Numbered from the stretch's first letter, positions 35,443 through 45,232 are shown. The stretch: 63,387 bases of DNA from Nitrospirota bacterium (GCA_016215155.1 JACRLQ010000018.1:1-63387), one strand, 5' to 3'. Made by a program: numbers and translations. The notes: generated by a model from the sequence alone, not told the origin.

Positions 35443-36807
35443 ATGAAGATTCAATCCGTCAACCCCTATACTGAAGAGGTGCTGAAGGAGTTCGAGCCCC
35501 TTGGTCCTGAAGAAACGGACACCGCGATTAAATCCCTCAGGCTTGCCTTTAATTCATGGCGGACACAGCCTGTATCGGCCCGGGCGGACCTCGTAAAAAG
35601 GCTGGGGGAGCATCTAAGGGAGGATAAACGCAGATATGCAGAGACCATAACCCTCGAGATGGGTAAGCCGATCAGGGAGTCAGTCTCGGAGATCGAAAAG
35701 TGCGCATGGCTCTGTGACTGGTTTGCGGAGCATGCTCCCTGTATGCTCGAGCCTGAGGAAATAATCACCGAGGCAAAAAAGAGTTATGTTATGTTCCAGC
35801 CCCTCGGTATTGTGCTTGCGATAATGCCATGGAATTTTCCATTCTGGCAGGCGTTCCGGTTCGGTGTTCCCGCGATAATCGCAGGCAATGTCATCGCGCT
35901 AAAACATGCGTCCAATGTCCCGGCGTCCGCTCTTGCCATAGAGGAAGCTTTCAGAATGGCCGGGTTTCCTGAGAATATCTTAAAGACCCTCCTTATAACC
36001 GCCTCCGACGCGCTTTCGCTGATCGACGGCGACATGGTTGACGCGGTATCGCTGACAGGCAGCAACCAGGCCGGTCAGCAGGTGGCGGAGCATGCCGGAC
36101 GGCGAATCAAAAAGACGGTGCTGGAGCTGGGAGGTTCTGATCCTTTTATTGTTCTGGACGACGCGGACATCGAAAAGGCCGGCAGGATGGCGGTTTCAGC
36201 ACGGACCATAAATGGAGGCCAGAGCTGTATAGCCGCAAAAAGGTTTATTGTTCTGGAAAAGGTCGCAAAGGAGTTTATTTCCGTCTTCCTGTCACGGATG
36301 AAGGAACTCAGGGTCGGCGATCCCATGGATGAGACTACAGATATAGGGCCTGTCGCAAAGAAAGAGATACTCGACCTGCTTTTGGAGCAGGTGGCTGACG
36401 CCCAAAAGAAAGGTGCGACTGTAATAAAGACGGACCATTCATTCGGCCGGGGGTTCTTTTTTCCTCCGTGCGCTGTTTATGATATAAAAAGAGATATGAG
36501 GGTTGTCTCCGAGGAGGTGTTCGGACCGATAGCCCCGATCATCGTTGTACGCGATGAGGATGAGGCGGTCAGGACCGCAAATGACACCGAATACGGGCTT
36601 GGGGCCTCAATCTGGAGCAGGGATCTAAAACGGGCGGAGAGACTTGCCGGGCGGATAGAGGCCGGTTTTGTCGCGATAAACGATGCGGTCAGGTCAGACC
36701 CGAGACTGCCTTTCGGGGGGATAAAGAAATCCGGTATCGGCAGGGAGCTCTCTCACTACGGACTTAAGGAATTCGTCAATATCAAAACTGTTGTTGTAAA
36801 GGAGTAA
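35443..36807 (+). CDS. Succinate-semialdehyde dehydrogenase-type aldehyde dehydrogenase
   Basis: 454 residues, the short GabD1/Sad length. PLGIVLAIMPWNFPFWQAFR holds the catalytic Asn region, LELGGSDPFIVLDDADIE the general-base Glu, and INGGQSCIAAKRFIV the nucleophile Cys; EEVFGPIAPI and LPFGGIKKSGIGRELS close the fold. The start KIQSVNPYTEEVLKEF is the usual one in this group, whose best-known members oxidise succinate semialdehyde to succinate. The ATG follows its -10 box by six bases, with no ribosome-binding site. The ThDP enzyme gene begins 5 bp after the stop, so the two form an operon. Confidence 0.86.
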   Translation: MKIQSVNPYTEEVLKEFEPLGPEETDTAIKSLRLAFNSWRTQPVSARADLVKRLGEHLREDKRRYAETITLEMGKPIRESVSEIEKCAWLCDWFAEHAPCMLEPEEIITEAKKSYVMFQPLGIVLAIMPWNFPFWQAFRFGVPAIIAGNVIALKHASNVPASALAIEEAFRMAGFPENILKTLLITASDALSLIDGDMVDAVSLTGSNQAGQQVAEHAGRRIKKTVLELGGSDPFIVLDDADIEKAGRMAVSARTINGGQSCIAAKRFIVLEKVAKEFISVFLSRMKELRVGDPMDETTDIGPVAKKEILDLLLEQVADAQKKGATVIKTDHSFGRGFFFPPCAVYDIKRDMRVVSEEVFGPIAPIIVVRDEDEAVRTANDTEYGLGASIWSRDLKRAERLAGRIEAGFVAINDAVRSDPRLPFGGIKKSGIGRELSHYGLKEFVNIKTVVVKE

Positions 36808-36812
36808 GACGG

Positions 36813-38435
36813 ATGAAGGCGTCGGATCTGCTGATACAGTGCCTGAAAAACGAGGGGGTAGAATATATATTCGGGGTGCCGGGCGAGGAGACTCTCGACC
36901 TCATGGAGTCGCTCAGGACCTCGGGCATTCGTTTTATCATCACCAGGCATGAGCAGGCTGCCGCATTTATGGCCGATGCCTACGGCAGACTGACCGGAAA
37001 GACCGGGGTCTGTCTCGCCACCCTCGGCCCCGGGGCCACGAATCTTCTGACCGGGGTCGCCGACGCCTTTTTAGACGGGTCGCCGCTTCTTGCCCTGACC
37101 GGACAGGCCGACTTAAAAAGGATACATAAGGAATCCCACCAGTATATAGATATAGTCGAGGTCTTTAAAAGCGTGACGAAGTGGAACGGCAGGATAGAGT
37201 CTCCCGAGATCATCCCTGAGATGGTCCGGAAGGCCTTCAAGGTAGCGGAGTCCGAAAAGCCGGGGGCCGTCCAGCTTGAACTGCCCGAGAATGTCGCCTC
37301 GACTGAAGTAGATGATAAATACGCGGCCATGATCGGGCCGATCCGTCCAAGAAGGAGCTCCCCTGACAGGCAGTCCTTAAGAAAAGCGGCCGATCTTATT
37401 GAGCAGGCGAAATTCCCGGTCATACTCGCGGGGCATGGGGTGGTGCGGAAGTCCGCCAACCTGCGGCTGCAGAAGTTCGCGGAACTCTTCAGTATCCCCG
37501 TCGTGACGACGTTTATGGGCAAGGGCGGGTTGACCGCCGAAAGCCCCTGCAGTATCGGAACGTTGGGTCTGAACCGCGACAGGCTGATTGCCGATGTCTT
37601 TTCGAAGGCCGATCTTATCATATCGCTTGGTTACGGACTGGTCGAATACGCGCCAAAAAACTGGAACCCCGGCCTCGACAAGAAGATCATACATATAGAT
37701 TTCACGACGAGCGAGGTGGACCTCCACTACGTCCCCGAGGTCGAGATCATATCCGATATCAGGGAGACACTTGAACTGCTCGAAGGCATGCTGAGCACCA
37801 ACAAAAAAAGCGATTATGCGATCGGACTGAGGACGGAATTTACAGAGGCCTTCGAAAGGGAAGGCAGAGCGCCTTCTCTGAGGCCGCGGCCCCAACATAT
37901 AATTTACGGGATACGGAAGGTGCTTGCCGGGGATGATATCCTCGCGACCGATGTCGGCACCTGCAAGCTCTGGGCGGCAAAGTTCTACCCGGTCTATCAG
38001 AACAACACCTTTATGATATCCAACGGATTCGCCTCGATGGGATGCGCGCTGCCGTTTGCCGTTGTGGCGAAACTGCTTTTCCCCGGGCGCAACGTGGTGG
38101 CGCTTGCCGGAGACGGTGGTTTTATGATGAACCTCCAGGACCTGGAGACCGCCTGCAGGCTGAAACTCAATATCGTCGTTGTGCTGTTTAACGACTGCGG
38201 ATATAACCTCATAAAGTGGAAGGCCGAAAAAAAATTCGGGACCTCTTTCGGGGTAAATTTTTCGAACCCTGATTTTGTCGGCCTCGCCGAAAGCTTCGGG
38301 GCGATAGGGGTAAGATTGGGACCGACGGATGAGTTTCAGTCAGTGCTGCGCGGCGCACTGACACAGACTGTCCCTGTAATCATAGACGTCCAGATAGACT
38401 ACAGCGATAACGACATGATTTACAGACTGCTGTAG
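36813..38435 (+). CDS. Acetolactate-synthase-like ThDP enzyme, possible 2-oxoglutarate decarboxylase
   Basis: 540 residues of the IlvB-like family. The catalytic Glu is in ITRHEQAAAFMADAYGRLTG, the central domain binds no obvious FAD signature strongly, and the ThDP motif is GDGGFMMNLQDLETA with VLFNDCGYNLIKWK. There is no small regulatory subunit gene next to it, and the partner gene is an SSADH rather than ilvC or ilvN. In cyanobacteria such an acetolactate-synthase-like protein with an adjacent SSADH decarboxylates 2-oxoglutarate to succinate semialdehyde. That role is inferred here from gene pairing; catabolic acetolactate synthase is the alternative. Confidence 0.8.
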   Translation: MKASDLLIQCLKNEGVEYIFGVPGEETLDLMESLRTSGIRFIITRHEQAAAFMADAYGRLTGKTGVCLATLGPGATNLLTGVADAFLDGSPLLALTGQADLKRIHKESHQYIDIVEVFKSVTKWNGRIESPEIIPEMVRKAFKVAESEKPGAVQLELPENVASTEVDDKYAAMIGPIRPRRSSPDRQSLRKAADLIEQAKFPVILAGHGVVRKSANLRLQKFAELFSIPVVTTFMGKGGLTAESPCSIGTLGLNRDRLIADVFSKADLIISLGYGLVEYAPKNWNPGLDKKIIHIDFTTSEVDLHYVPEVEIISDIRETLELLEGMLSTNKKSDYAIGLRTEFTEAFEREGRAPSLRPRPQHIIYGIRKVLAGDDILATDVGTCKLWAAKFYPVYQNNTFMISNGFASMGCALPFAVVAKLLFPGRNVVALAGDGGFMMNLQDLETACRLKLNIVVVLFNDCGYNLIKWKAEKKFGTSFGVNFSNPDFVGLAESFGAIGVRLGPTDEFQSVLRGALTQTVPVIIDVQIDYSDNDMIYRLL

Positions 38436-38591
38436 CCGAAAGCTTGTCCGTTTCAGTCCTTGCGTGCCGGAAATTGACCGGCTGATCGGTTTGCCGCTGA
38501 AGGACAGAGACAGCTTCCCTCCGGGCGCTGCGGGCTTGTGGATACCGGCAAGTCCGTCCGCGGAGCGCGCGCGTTGTGATATACTTCAATT

Positions 38592-39395
38592 ATGAAAAGG
38601 GTGTTGATTTGCTGCGCGCTGCTTTTTTTTACGGGCTGCGCTACCCTTCCGGCGGATTTTATTGATATGAATGACCATCAGACCCTGGGTCTGGACGCCG
38701 TCATGGACGATATATCAAGGGAAAGGGTCATCTATATCGGAGAGATACATGGGACCTCAAGCATACACCTCCTGCAGCTGGAGATTATAACGCGCCTCAG
38801 GCAGGGAGGTAAAAATCTGGTCATCGCGCTCGAGGCATTTCCATTTTCGAAACAGGCGATATTGGACAGATGGACCAAAGGGTCCCTGGACAGGTACGAT
38901 TTTGAGCGGGCGTATGGGGAGGTCTGGAATATCCCGTTTGAGTATTACGAGGGGATATTCGACTTTGCCAAAGAGCAGCGCATACCCCTTATCGCGATGA
39001 ATGCCGAAGACGAAATGATACTGGCGGTATCGAAGAAGGGACTGGAGGCCGTGCACGGGGATTTCCTGAGGATGATAAAATTTACGGACTGCTCGACCGA
39101 CATTGCGTACAAAAGGATGCTGACCAACCGCTACCATTCCGCTGAATTCCCCTTCTTTTGCGAGGGGCAGCGTCTCAGGGACTCCGTCATGGCGTTCAAT
39201 ATCACAAAGGCGCTCAACAGGGAGGATTATACCGTGGTGGTGCTTGCCGGCATCGCGCACGCCTCAAAGGTGGCGGTGCCCGGCATGGTTCAAAGGCAGA
39301 CCGGAGCGGCCTACAAAGTGCTTCTTCCCGGGGAAGTCCGGCATCTTATCAACAGGTCCCCGGACAGGGATATCGCCGACTATATCTGGTATTAA
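38592..39395 (+). CDS. ChaN-family (DUF399) lipoprotein
   Basis: 267 residues. The start MKRVLICCALLFFTGCATLP is a lipoprotein signal with lipobox FTGC. The ChaN domain has VIYIGEIHGTSSIHLLQL, where GEIH and following His are the haem- or metal-site residues, and LAGIAHASKVAVPGMV near the end with another His. Homologues bind haem and are linked to iron handling. The ATG lies six bases after an extended -10 box (TGA-TATACT, 38577-38585) with no ribosome-binding site. It is alone in its direction. Confidence 0.86.
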   Translation: MKRVLICCALLFFTGCATLPADFIDMNDHQTLGLDAVMDDISRERVIYIGEIHGTSSIHLLQLEIITRLRQGGKNLVIALEAFPFSKQAILDRWTKGSLDRYDFERAYGEVWNIPFEYYEGIFDFAKEQRIPLIAMNAEDEMILAVSKKGLEAVHGDFLRMIKFTDCSTDIAYKRMLTNRYHSAEFPFFCEGQRLRDSVMAFNITKALNREDYTVVVLAGIAHASKVAVPGMVQRQTGAAYKVLLPGEVRHLINRSPDRDIADYIWY

Positions 39396-39428
39396 CGCCG
39401 GAAATTCGGGGCGTCCTTTTAACGCACC

Positions 39429-40127
39429 CTACATAAACATCCTGGCAAACTCCTTAAGCTCCCCCGGGCCGACTTCACCCGAGGCGGCAAGCCTCTTGTA
39501 TGCGCCGGAGGGGTCATCATGGACGGCAAACGCCACCTTCTTTACGGCGTTCGAAAAGCGCCCTATCCTCTCATCCACCTTCTTCGGAAAAAGAAAGGTC
39601 ACCACCTTTGTAAAAAAACCCGCCACCGCGCTGTTGACCCTGATATGGCAGGTCGTTTTGGAATCAACCGGCGCCTGCTCCTGACCGGGCCGTCCGGAAT
39701 ACGAAATATCCATCACCATCTGGCCGTTGAACCTTAACTTCAGGATGTCGAAATGGCCGGTAATAAAATAGACCCGCCTGCCCCTGTCGGAACTTAAGAG
39801 TTCCATGTCGCCGGCCAGCCCAGCGGGGTCGTCGACATGGATTATGCCGTCGGACCGGACCTCAATCCTGTAGAGGTCAAGGGCCGGATCATAGGCGCGC
39901 GCCAGAACCATCGACAGACGCGGATGGTCTATGAGGAAATCATATTGCCTCTGGCTGACCGGGAGTTTCGGGAGTGCCGAAACCCGCACGATCGTCGGCC
40001 TGTTTATCACCTCTTCCGCCCTCTGGCGCTTCTTCCCCGGAATGTCCGGGTCGCCGCTCATCACGCCCGGCAAAAACAAAAGAGCAAACAAGAGCGTTAC
40101 AATCATTAAATGATTTTTGACCTTCAT
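39429..40127 (-). CDS. Exported hypothetical protein
   Basis: 232 residues with a signal peptide (MKVKNHLMIVTLLFALLFLPGVMS). The mature part is beta-rich in the middle (RVYFITGHFDILKLRFNGQMVMDISYSG) with one conserved-looking cysteine (TCHIRVNSAV), and the C-terminus is helical. It may be a periplasmic lipid- or ligand-binding protein, but no family is recognised. It is convergent with ChaN and divergent from the OFA transporter. Confidence 0.7.
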   Translation of the reverse strand: MKVKNHLMIVTLLFALLFLPGVMSGDPDIPGKKRQRAEEVINRPTIVRVSALPKLPVSQRQYDFLIDHPRLSMVLARAYDPALDLYRIEVRSDGIIHVDDPAGLAGDMELLSSDRGRRVYFITGHFDILKLRFNGQMVMDISYSGRPGQEQAPVDSKTTCHIRVNSAVAGFFTKVVTFLFPKKVDERIGRFSNAVKKVAFAVHDDPSGAYKRLAASGEVGPGELKEFARMFM

Positions 40128-40283
40128 CTTTTCCTTACTCTTTCCCCGGAGAGACGAGTCCCCGGAATTTTGGTAATGCGGTCATTATACACCCTCTTGC
40201 GACTCTTTTTCCCGTGTTCTCCAACGTCCCATATTTAAGGGGGGAAGGTAGACATTCCCCAAAAGCGCTGATATGCTTTCCTT

Positions 40284-41780
40284 ATGGGACCCGAAAACTC
40301 AGACAAAAAAGTCATAGATGAAGACATCACACGAAACACAGGGTGGCGGGTAACATTCGCGGGCATGGGGATAAACCTCGCACTCGGGGTGCTTTACACC
40401 TGGAGCGTGATCAAAAAGGCGATACCCTCGGAGTGGGGCTGGTCTGACGCTGACAAGGCCCTGCCTTACTCGATCGCCTGCATCGTCTTCGCGCTCGTGA
40501 TGGCGCCGGCCGGCCGTCTTCAGGACCGCATCGGCCCCAGATGGGTTGCCACGGCGGGGGGAATACTGACAGGGATCGGCTGCATTGTCGCGTCCTACGC
40601 GGTCACGGTGCTCTGGTTCGTCATCGGTTTTGGCATTTTCGCGGGCGCCGGAATAGGCCTGGGATATGCGGCAGCCACCCCCCCTGCCGTCAAATGGTTC
40701 CCCGCCCGCAAGACCGGGCTGATTGCGGGTCTCGTGGTGGCCGGCTTCGGTCTGGCCTCGGTATATATCTCCCCGATTGCAAACCACCTGACAGGCTTCA
40801 CTCTTTCCGGTCAGCCGGTCCCGGAAGTTGTGGAATTGTCCCGCGCCAAGGCGTTGGCCGATGCCGAGTTCGAGGCGGCCAAAGAGGTCATCACCATCTC
40901 GGAGTCGGAATTTGCGGGTGTCAACGTCACGTTCGTTGCGAAAGAGCTGGAAGTAAAGGACACGGCGAGGAAGGACGCTGCCGCCCAGTTGCTTGCGCTT
41001 AAGGAACGCAATATACACCGGACGCTGCTATTTTTCGGGATAGGATTTCTGATTGTCGTAACGCTTCTTGCCCAGTTTCTGGTTGCTCCTCCTCCGGGAT
41101 ATAAGCCGGGGGGCTCAGCCTCCCCCGGCGCCGTCGCTCCTGTAAAGGCGGTCAACCTCGGGCCGGGAGAGATCCTGCGGACGCCGCTTTTTTACCTGCT
41201 CTGGAGCATGTACGCCTTCGCCGCCGGCGCCGGACTGATGATCATAGGCAACATTACGACCATAGCGAAGCTTGGGAAGATAGAGGCCGGGTTCATCCTT
41301 GTCGCGCTCCTTGCGGTCGGAAACGCGGCCGGCCGCATCATAGCCGGCATGCTCTCTGACCGGATAGGCAGGCCCTGGACGATGTGCATCATCTTTTTGT
41401 TCCAGGCGGCCCTTATGATGGTCCTCCGGAGGGGTCTGACTGACATGGCCGCGTTCGTGGTAGTGTCGATGCTTCTTGGGTTCAACTATGGGGCGTGCCT
41501 CTCGGTATTCCCCTCCGCTGTAAAAGACAACTTCGGGCTGAAGGATTTCGGCGTAAATTACGGGCTTGTTTTTACCGCATGGGGCGTCGGCGGCTTTGTC
41601 TTTCCGCTCCTGGCGGGGCAGCTCTTCGAGGCCTCCAGAAAAAGCACCGGGACGGGCAGTTACAATAACGCGTATTTTATCGCGGCCTCCGCGCTGGTGC
41701 TGGCCGCGATGCTGACCTTACTGACCCGGACCGTAGAAAAGAAACACAAAGCTCGGGTATTGCAGAGGGATGACGCATGA
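40284..41780 (+). CDS. OFA-family (oxalate/formate antiporter-like) MFS transporter
   Basis: 498 residues, 12 membrane segments. The N-terminal GVLYTWSVIKKAIPSEWGW is the OFA hallmark, with RLQDRIGPRW in the first cytoplasmic loop and GMLSDRIGRPW in the second half. An unusual charged insertion of about 75 residues (ELSRAKALADAEFEAAKEV... region, residues about 185-245) lies between helices 6 and 7. The family carries oxalate, formate or other monocarboxylates; with formate dehydrogenase and propionate genes in the window, formate or propionate are sensible candidates. Promoter TAGACA-17-TATGCT (40249-40277) ends six bases before the ATG. Confidence 0.88.
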   Translation: MGPENSDKKVIDEDITRNTGWRVTFAGMGINLALGVLYTWSVIKKAIPSEWGWSDADKALPYSIACIVFALVMAPAGRLQDRIGPRWVATAGGILTGIGCIVASYAVTVLWFVIGFGIFAGAGIGLGYAAATPPAVKWFPARKTGLIAGLVVAGFGLASVYISPIANHLTGFTLSGQPVPEVVELSRAKALADAEFEAAKEVITISESEFAGVNVTFVAKELEVKDTARKDAAAQLLALKERNIHRTLLFFGIGFLIVVTLLAQFLVAPPPGYKPGGSASPGAVAPVKAVNLGPGEILRTPLFYLLWSMYAFAAGAGLMIIGNITTIAKLGKIEAGFILVALLAVGNAAGRIIAGMLSDRIGRPWTMCIIFLFQAALMMVLRRGLTDMAAFVVVSMLLGFNYGACLSVFPSAVKDNFGLKDFGVNYGLVFTAWGVGGFVFPLLAGQLFEASRKSTGTGSYNNAYFIAASALVLAAMLTLLTRTVEKKHKARVLQRDDA

Positions 41781-41876
41781 AATGTTTGCGGCGCGCATCA
41801 CAGGGGCATGGCATAACACTCTGTCGCAACGCTCTGTTTTATTTATCCGGAGTCGATATTTCAGACACTATCGGTA

Positions 41877-41906
41877 TTGACAGAACCCGACGAGTCTAAA
41901 TATACT
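41877..41906 (+). promoter_or_regulatory. Promoter abutting the TPR gene
   Basis: TTGACA (41877-41882), 18 bp, TATACT (41901-41906). The ATG of the TPR gene is at 41914, about where transcription should begin, so the message is predicted to be leaderless. Confidence 0.72.
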
Positions 41907-41913
41907 CTAGCAG

Positions 41914-42357
41914 ATGGCGAAGGCTGAGGCTGAGAAACTATATTGCGAAGGTGCGGATGCCCTTGACCGGGGTAATACGCTCTTCGCCCTTGCATGTTTC
42001 GAGAAGGCGGTACAAAAGGACGACCACCCCCTTTACAGTTCCTGTCTCGCCTACTGCATCGCAAAGGAACGGGGACAGTTCCAGATGGCCATATCACTCT
42101 GCAAGAGGGCGATCGCGCTGGAACCGGACCGCTCCGCCCACTATCTTAATCTCGGCAGGATCTATCTTATGACGGGGGATAAACCCGATGCAATCAGCAC
42201 CTTCAGAGACGGCCTGAGAAATGAGGCCAATACGCAGATCATTGCTGAACTGGACCGGCTTGGGACGCGTAAAGCTCAGGTAATATCCTTTTTGAAAAGG
42301 AGTAATCCGATCAACATATATCTAGGCTATTTTCTGAAGAGGATCGGCCTGAGGTAA
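41914..42357 (+). CDS. Tetratricopeptide-repeat protein
   Basis: 147 residues with two to three TPR units (KLYCEGADALDRGNTLFALACFEKAV and AISLCKRAIALEPDRSAHYLNLGRIYLMTGDKPDAISTFRDGL), no signal peptide. The C-terminus is basic (LKRSNPINIYLGYFLKRIGL), perhaps membrane-facing. TPR proteins serve as protein-binding scaffolds and the partner is unknown. It ends 59 bp before the first tRNA-Ala scar and so is the last gene of the conserved flank. Confidence 0.85.
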   Translation: MAKAEAEKLYCEGADALDRGNTLFALACFEKAVQKDDHPLYSSCLAYCIAKERGQFQMAISLCKRAIALEPDRSAHYLNLGRIYLMTGDKPDAISTFRDGLRNEANTQIIAELDRLGTRKAQVISFLKRSNPINIYLGYFLKRIGLR

Positions 42358-42415
42358 TGCCGTGAACTGTTTTGTGAGGCAACCGGATCAAGTGCGTGGC
42401 ATACGCCTATTTAAA

Positions 42416-42460
42416 TGGTGGAGCTGATGGGAATCGAACTCACGACCTCTTGAATGCCAT
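42416..42460 (-). repeat. tRNA-Ala 3'-half copy, outer att scar
   Basis: 45 nt that read, on the minus strand, from the anticodon loop (GGC) through the T arm to CCA of a tRNA-Ala. It has a mismatch in the T stem, so it is not part of a working tRNA. The copy at 45,577 differs at one base over the shared 45, and both differ at several T-arm positions from the intact tRNA at 51,924. This is the usual footprint of integrase-driven insertion into a tRNA 3' end. Confidence 0.85.
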
Positions 42461-42766
42461 GGTGCCACATCCAAATAACAACAACCTGACTTGTTGATAT
42501 TGCTTGCTTTAGCAGGATGACAACACCCCAAATCTGAGATTTTTCCTGTTGCAGACCCTACAAAAACCAGACACATTTTTACCCTTACACATACCCCCCT
42601 GCTGATAGTCCCTGCAACTGTAGACCACATAAGGGATTACAGGCATTTCCATACATACCGAATTTTACACCCTGCAAATCAGAACAGAATAACATCAAAA
42701 AGACCAAGGGGGATAGGTGCAATGCCTTCTCCGTATTGGCTTTACATACCACCTGTGTCAACTGAT

Positions 42767-42919
42767 TTACTGTTTTTGTCCTGACTTCTTAGGGATGATT
42801 GGTATCTTGATGTCAGGGTACTTCAGGAGCTTACTGAATGCGTTTAATTGCTTCGGGTCTTTAGTCAGGGACATAGCATGAAGGATATTGTAAGGGAATG
42901 CACGTGCCACGGTAATCAC
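42767..42919 (-). CDS. Possible short ORF in the 42.5-43.1 kb gap
   Basis: A GTG at 42917-42919 opens 50 codons (ITVARAFPYNILHAMSLTKD...FSKLLKYPDIKIPIIPKKSG) with a protein-like composition and a TAA end. It may be the tail of a degraded gene of the island. The rest of the 42,461-43,065 gap shows no gene or repeat that I can support. Confidence 0.3.
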   Translation of the reverse strand: MITVARAFPYNILHAMSLTKDPKQLNAFSKLLKYPDIKIPIIPKKSGQKQ

Positions 42920-43065
42920 CTGCCTTTATCTGAGTTTATAATAATTACCCCTGAGTCTTTGGTTAGGTAACAACTACTCCATTGCTAAATAGCAGCGACC
43001 ATTTGGACTTCTTGATATGCCGAATCTTTATCTCAGTAGATGATCTTCCTTGCTTTAAGAGTTCT

Positions 43066-45162
43066 TTACTCCTTGATATTAATACTAGAGAGCTTATTTC
43101 TAGATTTACATAAATATGATACTAAATAAAATGTTAGTGCAACCCACCAGAGATTATTAAGACCTGAATACATTGAAATATATTCTGAGAACCCACCAAC
43201 AACACCTCCGAATAAATTAGAGCCTAATGCGAGAGCCCTGTCATTGCACCTCTGAAAATAATGAGTGAAAATAATAGATGCAAAAAAAGTGGGGACCAGA
43301 CTGATACACACATAATAATATTTGCTCGGACTTGTAAGCAGTATATCAGGATAATAATAGGAGATTAACCATCCAGTAACTATTGTTGCAAAGAGCGCAC
43401 CATAGGAAAGTCCAACAAGGTTCCTCCGTATCTTTGAAATCACGAGTACACCCAACAATACAAAAAAGAGCACGGTTACGACCACCACGGTATTAATTGT
43501 CCATGTCGATCCGAAGCTTCTCGATAAAACAACAATCGCCTTAGTCTCCAAAATCATAAAGCCGGCACCGAGACTGAAGAAAAAGATATCAAAATGCTTT
43601 TTGTTTTGCAGGGCACCATATACAGATACACATGAAAGCAGAAGGATTCCACTTATGATTATAAGATAATGCATGGGAATTCCCCTTTTTAACATGTAAA
43701 GGTACGGCCAGTCATCTGTGGGGAGGTTTTGAGCCGTAAGAGATTTCAACTCCGCAGGTTTTATTTCTTCTCCGCTGTATACTCCAGGCCCTGAGAGAAA
43801 GGTATCTATGGTAATGGGGGCCGTAGATTGAATTATATATAATGGCTGCTGGTGGAATGCCAGAGTGAGCATGTTACGCATTCGCTCGGTCATCCATTTG
43901 GAGGTCTGACAGAAATTGACAGAGAGAACACCTCTGTCCGGATTAAGCAGTTTACTTAGTTGCCGAAAGGATTCCAGCGTATAAATATAGTTGTCAAGTC
44001 TTATGCCGGGAAGATTCGAGTGCAAGGTATGCGAATCAATCAATCCAATAATGACGAGATCGTATTTTTTCTTTGTATTGTTGATAAAGGTTCTCGCATC
44101 GTCGTTAATGATGGTGACCCGCGGATCACTGTATGGCTTATCCGGATGGATCTTCTTTCCAATGCTGATGATGGTCGGATCGATCTCAACGGCGTCTATT
44201 TGGGCTGTGCCATTGAGCAGTGCAGCATCAATGTCATTGCCCGTGCCAGCTCCGAGGATGAGGATACTTTCATAGCGATTGTTTTGATAGAGAAAATTAT
44301 AGTAACTATAAAAAGGGCTTTGCATGGGAGATTTACTCGCAGGTTCAGAAGATGAAAGATGCATTGGCCATTGATGGTTGTCATCATTGACTGTCAGCAT
44401 ATAGGACAATTCCGGTACCATTGTATCCACATTTATTTTATAGTACGGGGACCAGGTTTCGTCAGGTTTCTGCCCTGCATACAGCATGATTATCATAGCG
44501 ACAAAGACAATACTCGGTATAGCATAGCGCTTATAATATCGCTTATATAGAACAATGAGTGGAGCAAGTCCGGAGATCACCCAGGAAATTGGACCCCAGT
44601 TCAGATAGGAAAACAGGCTGAATATCACCACGCCAGCGATACTTCCGGCAATGTTAACACTATAACAGGAAAGGGGAGAAAGTTCTGAAAATAATTGGCC
44701 CATTTTTTGACCTAACGGAATAAAAAATACGGCTACTATGCCAAAGACAAGAAAGATGACAGGCAGCAGGCTGATGTCATTTAGCATCTTATTATAGGCA
44801 AGCCAGAAGACCTCTATTCCACTTGTCGGCCGGACAGCTGTTTTATTAAAGAACAGAACTAGCGCCGGGATAGGGAATAGGGCCAGATAGAACCACTTGA
44901 ACATATTAATTCTATTGTTTGCGAGCATGTAACCGATACCAAGACCAAAGAATGAGGCGATCAGAATCAGGTTGCTGAAGTACGAAACAATACGGATATA
45001 TCCGGGGATAATTCGGATCAATGCCATCTCAATAAATAAAGCGCAGAAGCTTATAATAAAAAGCTGAATAGCCTTGTTGTCTATCGACCACGCCGAGCTT
45101 ACGCTTATCCCCATGGAAGGTGACAATACAGCTTTATTTATTTTATTGAGTTCTTGTGTCAT
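43066..45162 (-). CDS. Membrane protein with spermine/spermidine-synthase-like domain
   Basis: 698 residues: about six N-terminal helices (from residue 30), a soluble methyltransferase-fold domain (about 240-480) and about seven C-terminal helices. The Rossmann motif ESILILGAGTGNDIDAALL, the acidic IDAVEIDPTI and the DLVIIGLIDSHTLHSNLPG block match the 'fused MFS/spermidine synthase' type. In true polyamine synthases the GxGDG and catalytic Asp are conserved; here GAGTGND and GLIDSH keep only part of this, so another aminopropyl or methyl transfer is possible. The composition is AT-richer than the flanks, which fits acquisition with the tRNA-Ala island. Confidence 0.82.
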   Translation of the reverse strand: MTQELNKINKAVLSPSMGISVSSAWSIDNKAIQLFIISFCALFIEMALIRIIPGYIRIVSYFSNLILIASFFGLGIGYMLANNRINMFKWFYLALFPIPALVLFFNKTAVRPTSGIEVFWLAYNKMLNDISLLPVIFLVFGIVAVFFIPLGQKMGQLFSELSPLSCYSVNIAGSIAGVVIFSLFSYLNWGPISWVISGLAPLIVLYKRYYKRYAIPSIVFVAMIIMLYAGQKPDETWSPYYKINVDTMVPELSYMLTVNDDNHQWPMHLSSSEPASKSPMQSPFYSYYNFLYQNNRYESILILGAGTGNDIDAALLNGTAQIDAVEIDPTIISIGKKIHPDKPYSDPRVTIINDDARTFINNTKKKYDLVIIGLIDSHTLHSNLPGIRLDNYIYTLESFRQLSKLLNPDRGVLSVNFCQTSKWMTERMRNMLTLAFHQQPLYIIQSTAPITIDTFLSGPGVYSGEEIKPAELKSLTAQNLPTDDWPYLYMLKRGIPMHYLIIISGILLLSCVSVYGALQNKKHFDIFFFSLGAGFMILETKAIVVLSRSFGSTWTINTVVVVTVLFFVLLGVLVISKIRRNLVGLSYGALFATIVTGWLISYYYPDILLTSPSKYYYVCISLVPTFFASIIFTHYFQRCNDRALALGSNLFGGVVGGFSEYISMYSGLNNLWWVALTFYLVSYLCKSRNKLSSINIKE

Positions 45163-45232
45163 TGTTGAGATTAATGGACCAATCTACTTGTTTTTCATGC
45201 TTATTATAATAGATATAACTATTTTATTATCT

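Noticed and set aside
36813-38435. Anabolic acetolactate synthase (ilvB)
   Set aside because: No regulatory subunit or other branched-chain gene is adjacent; the SSADH partner makes another 2-oxoacid reaction more likely.
42388-42630. Open frame over the outer tRNA scar
   Set aside because: Its C-terminal residues are simply translated tRNA sequence and the rest has no protein-like pattern.
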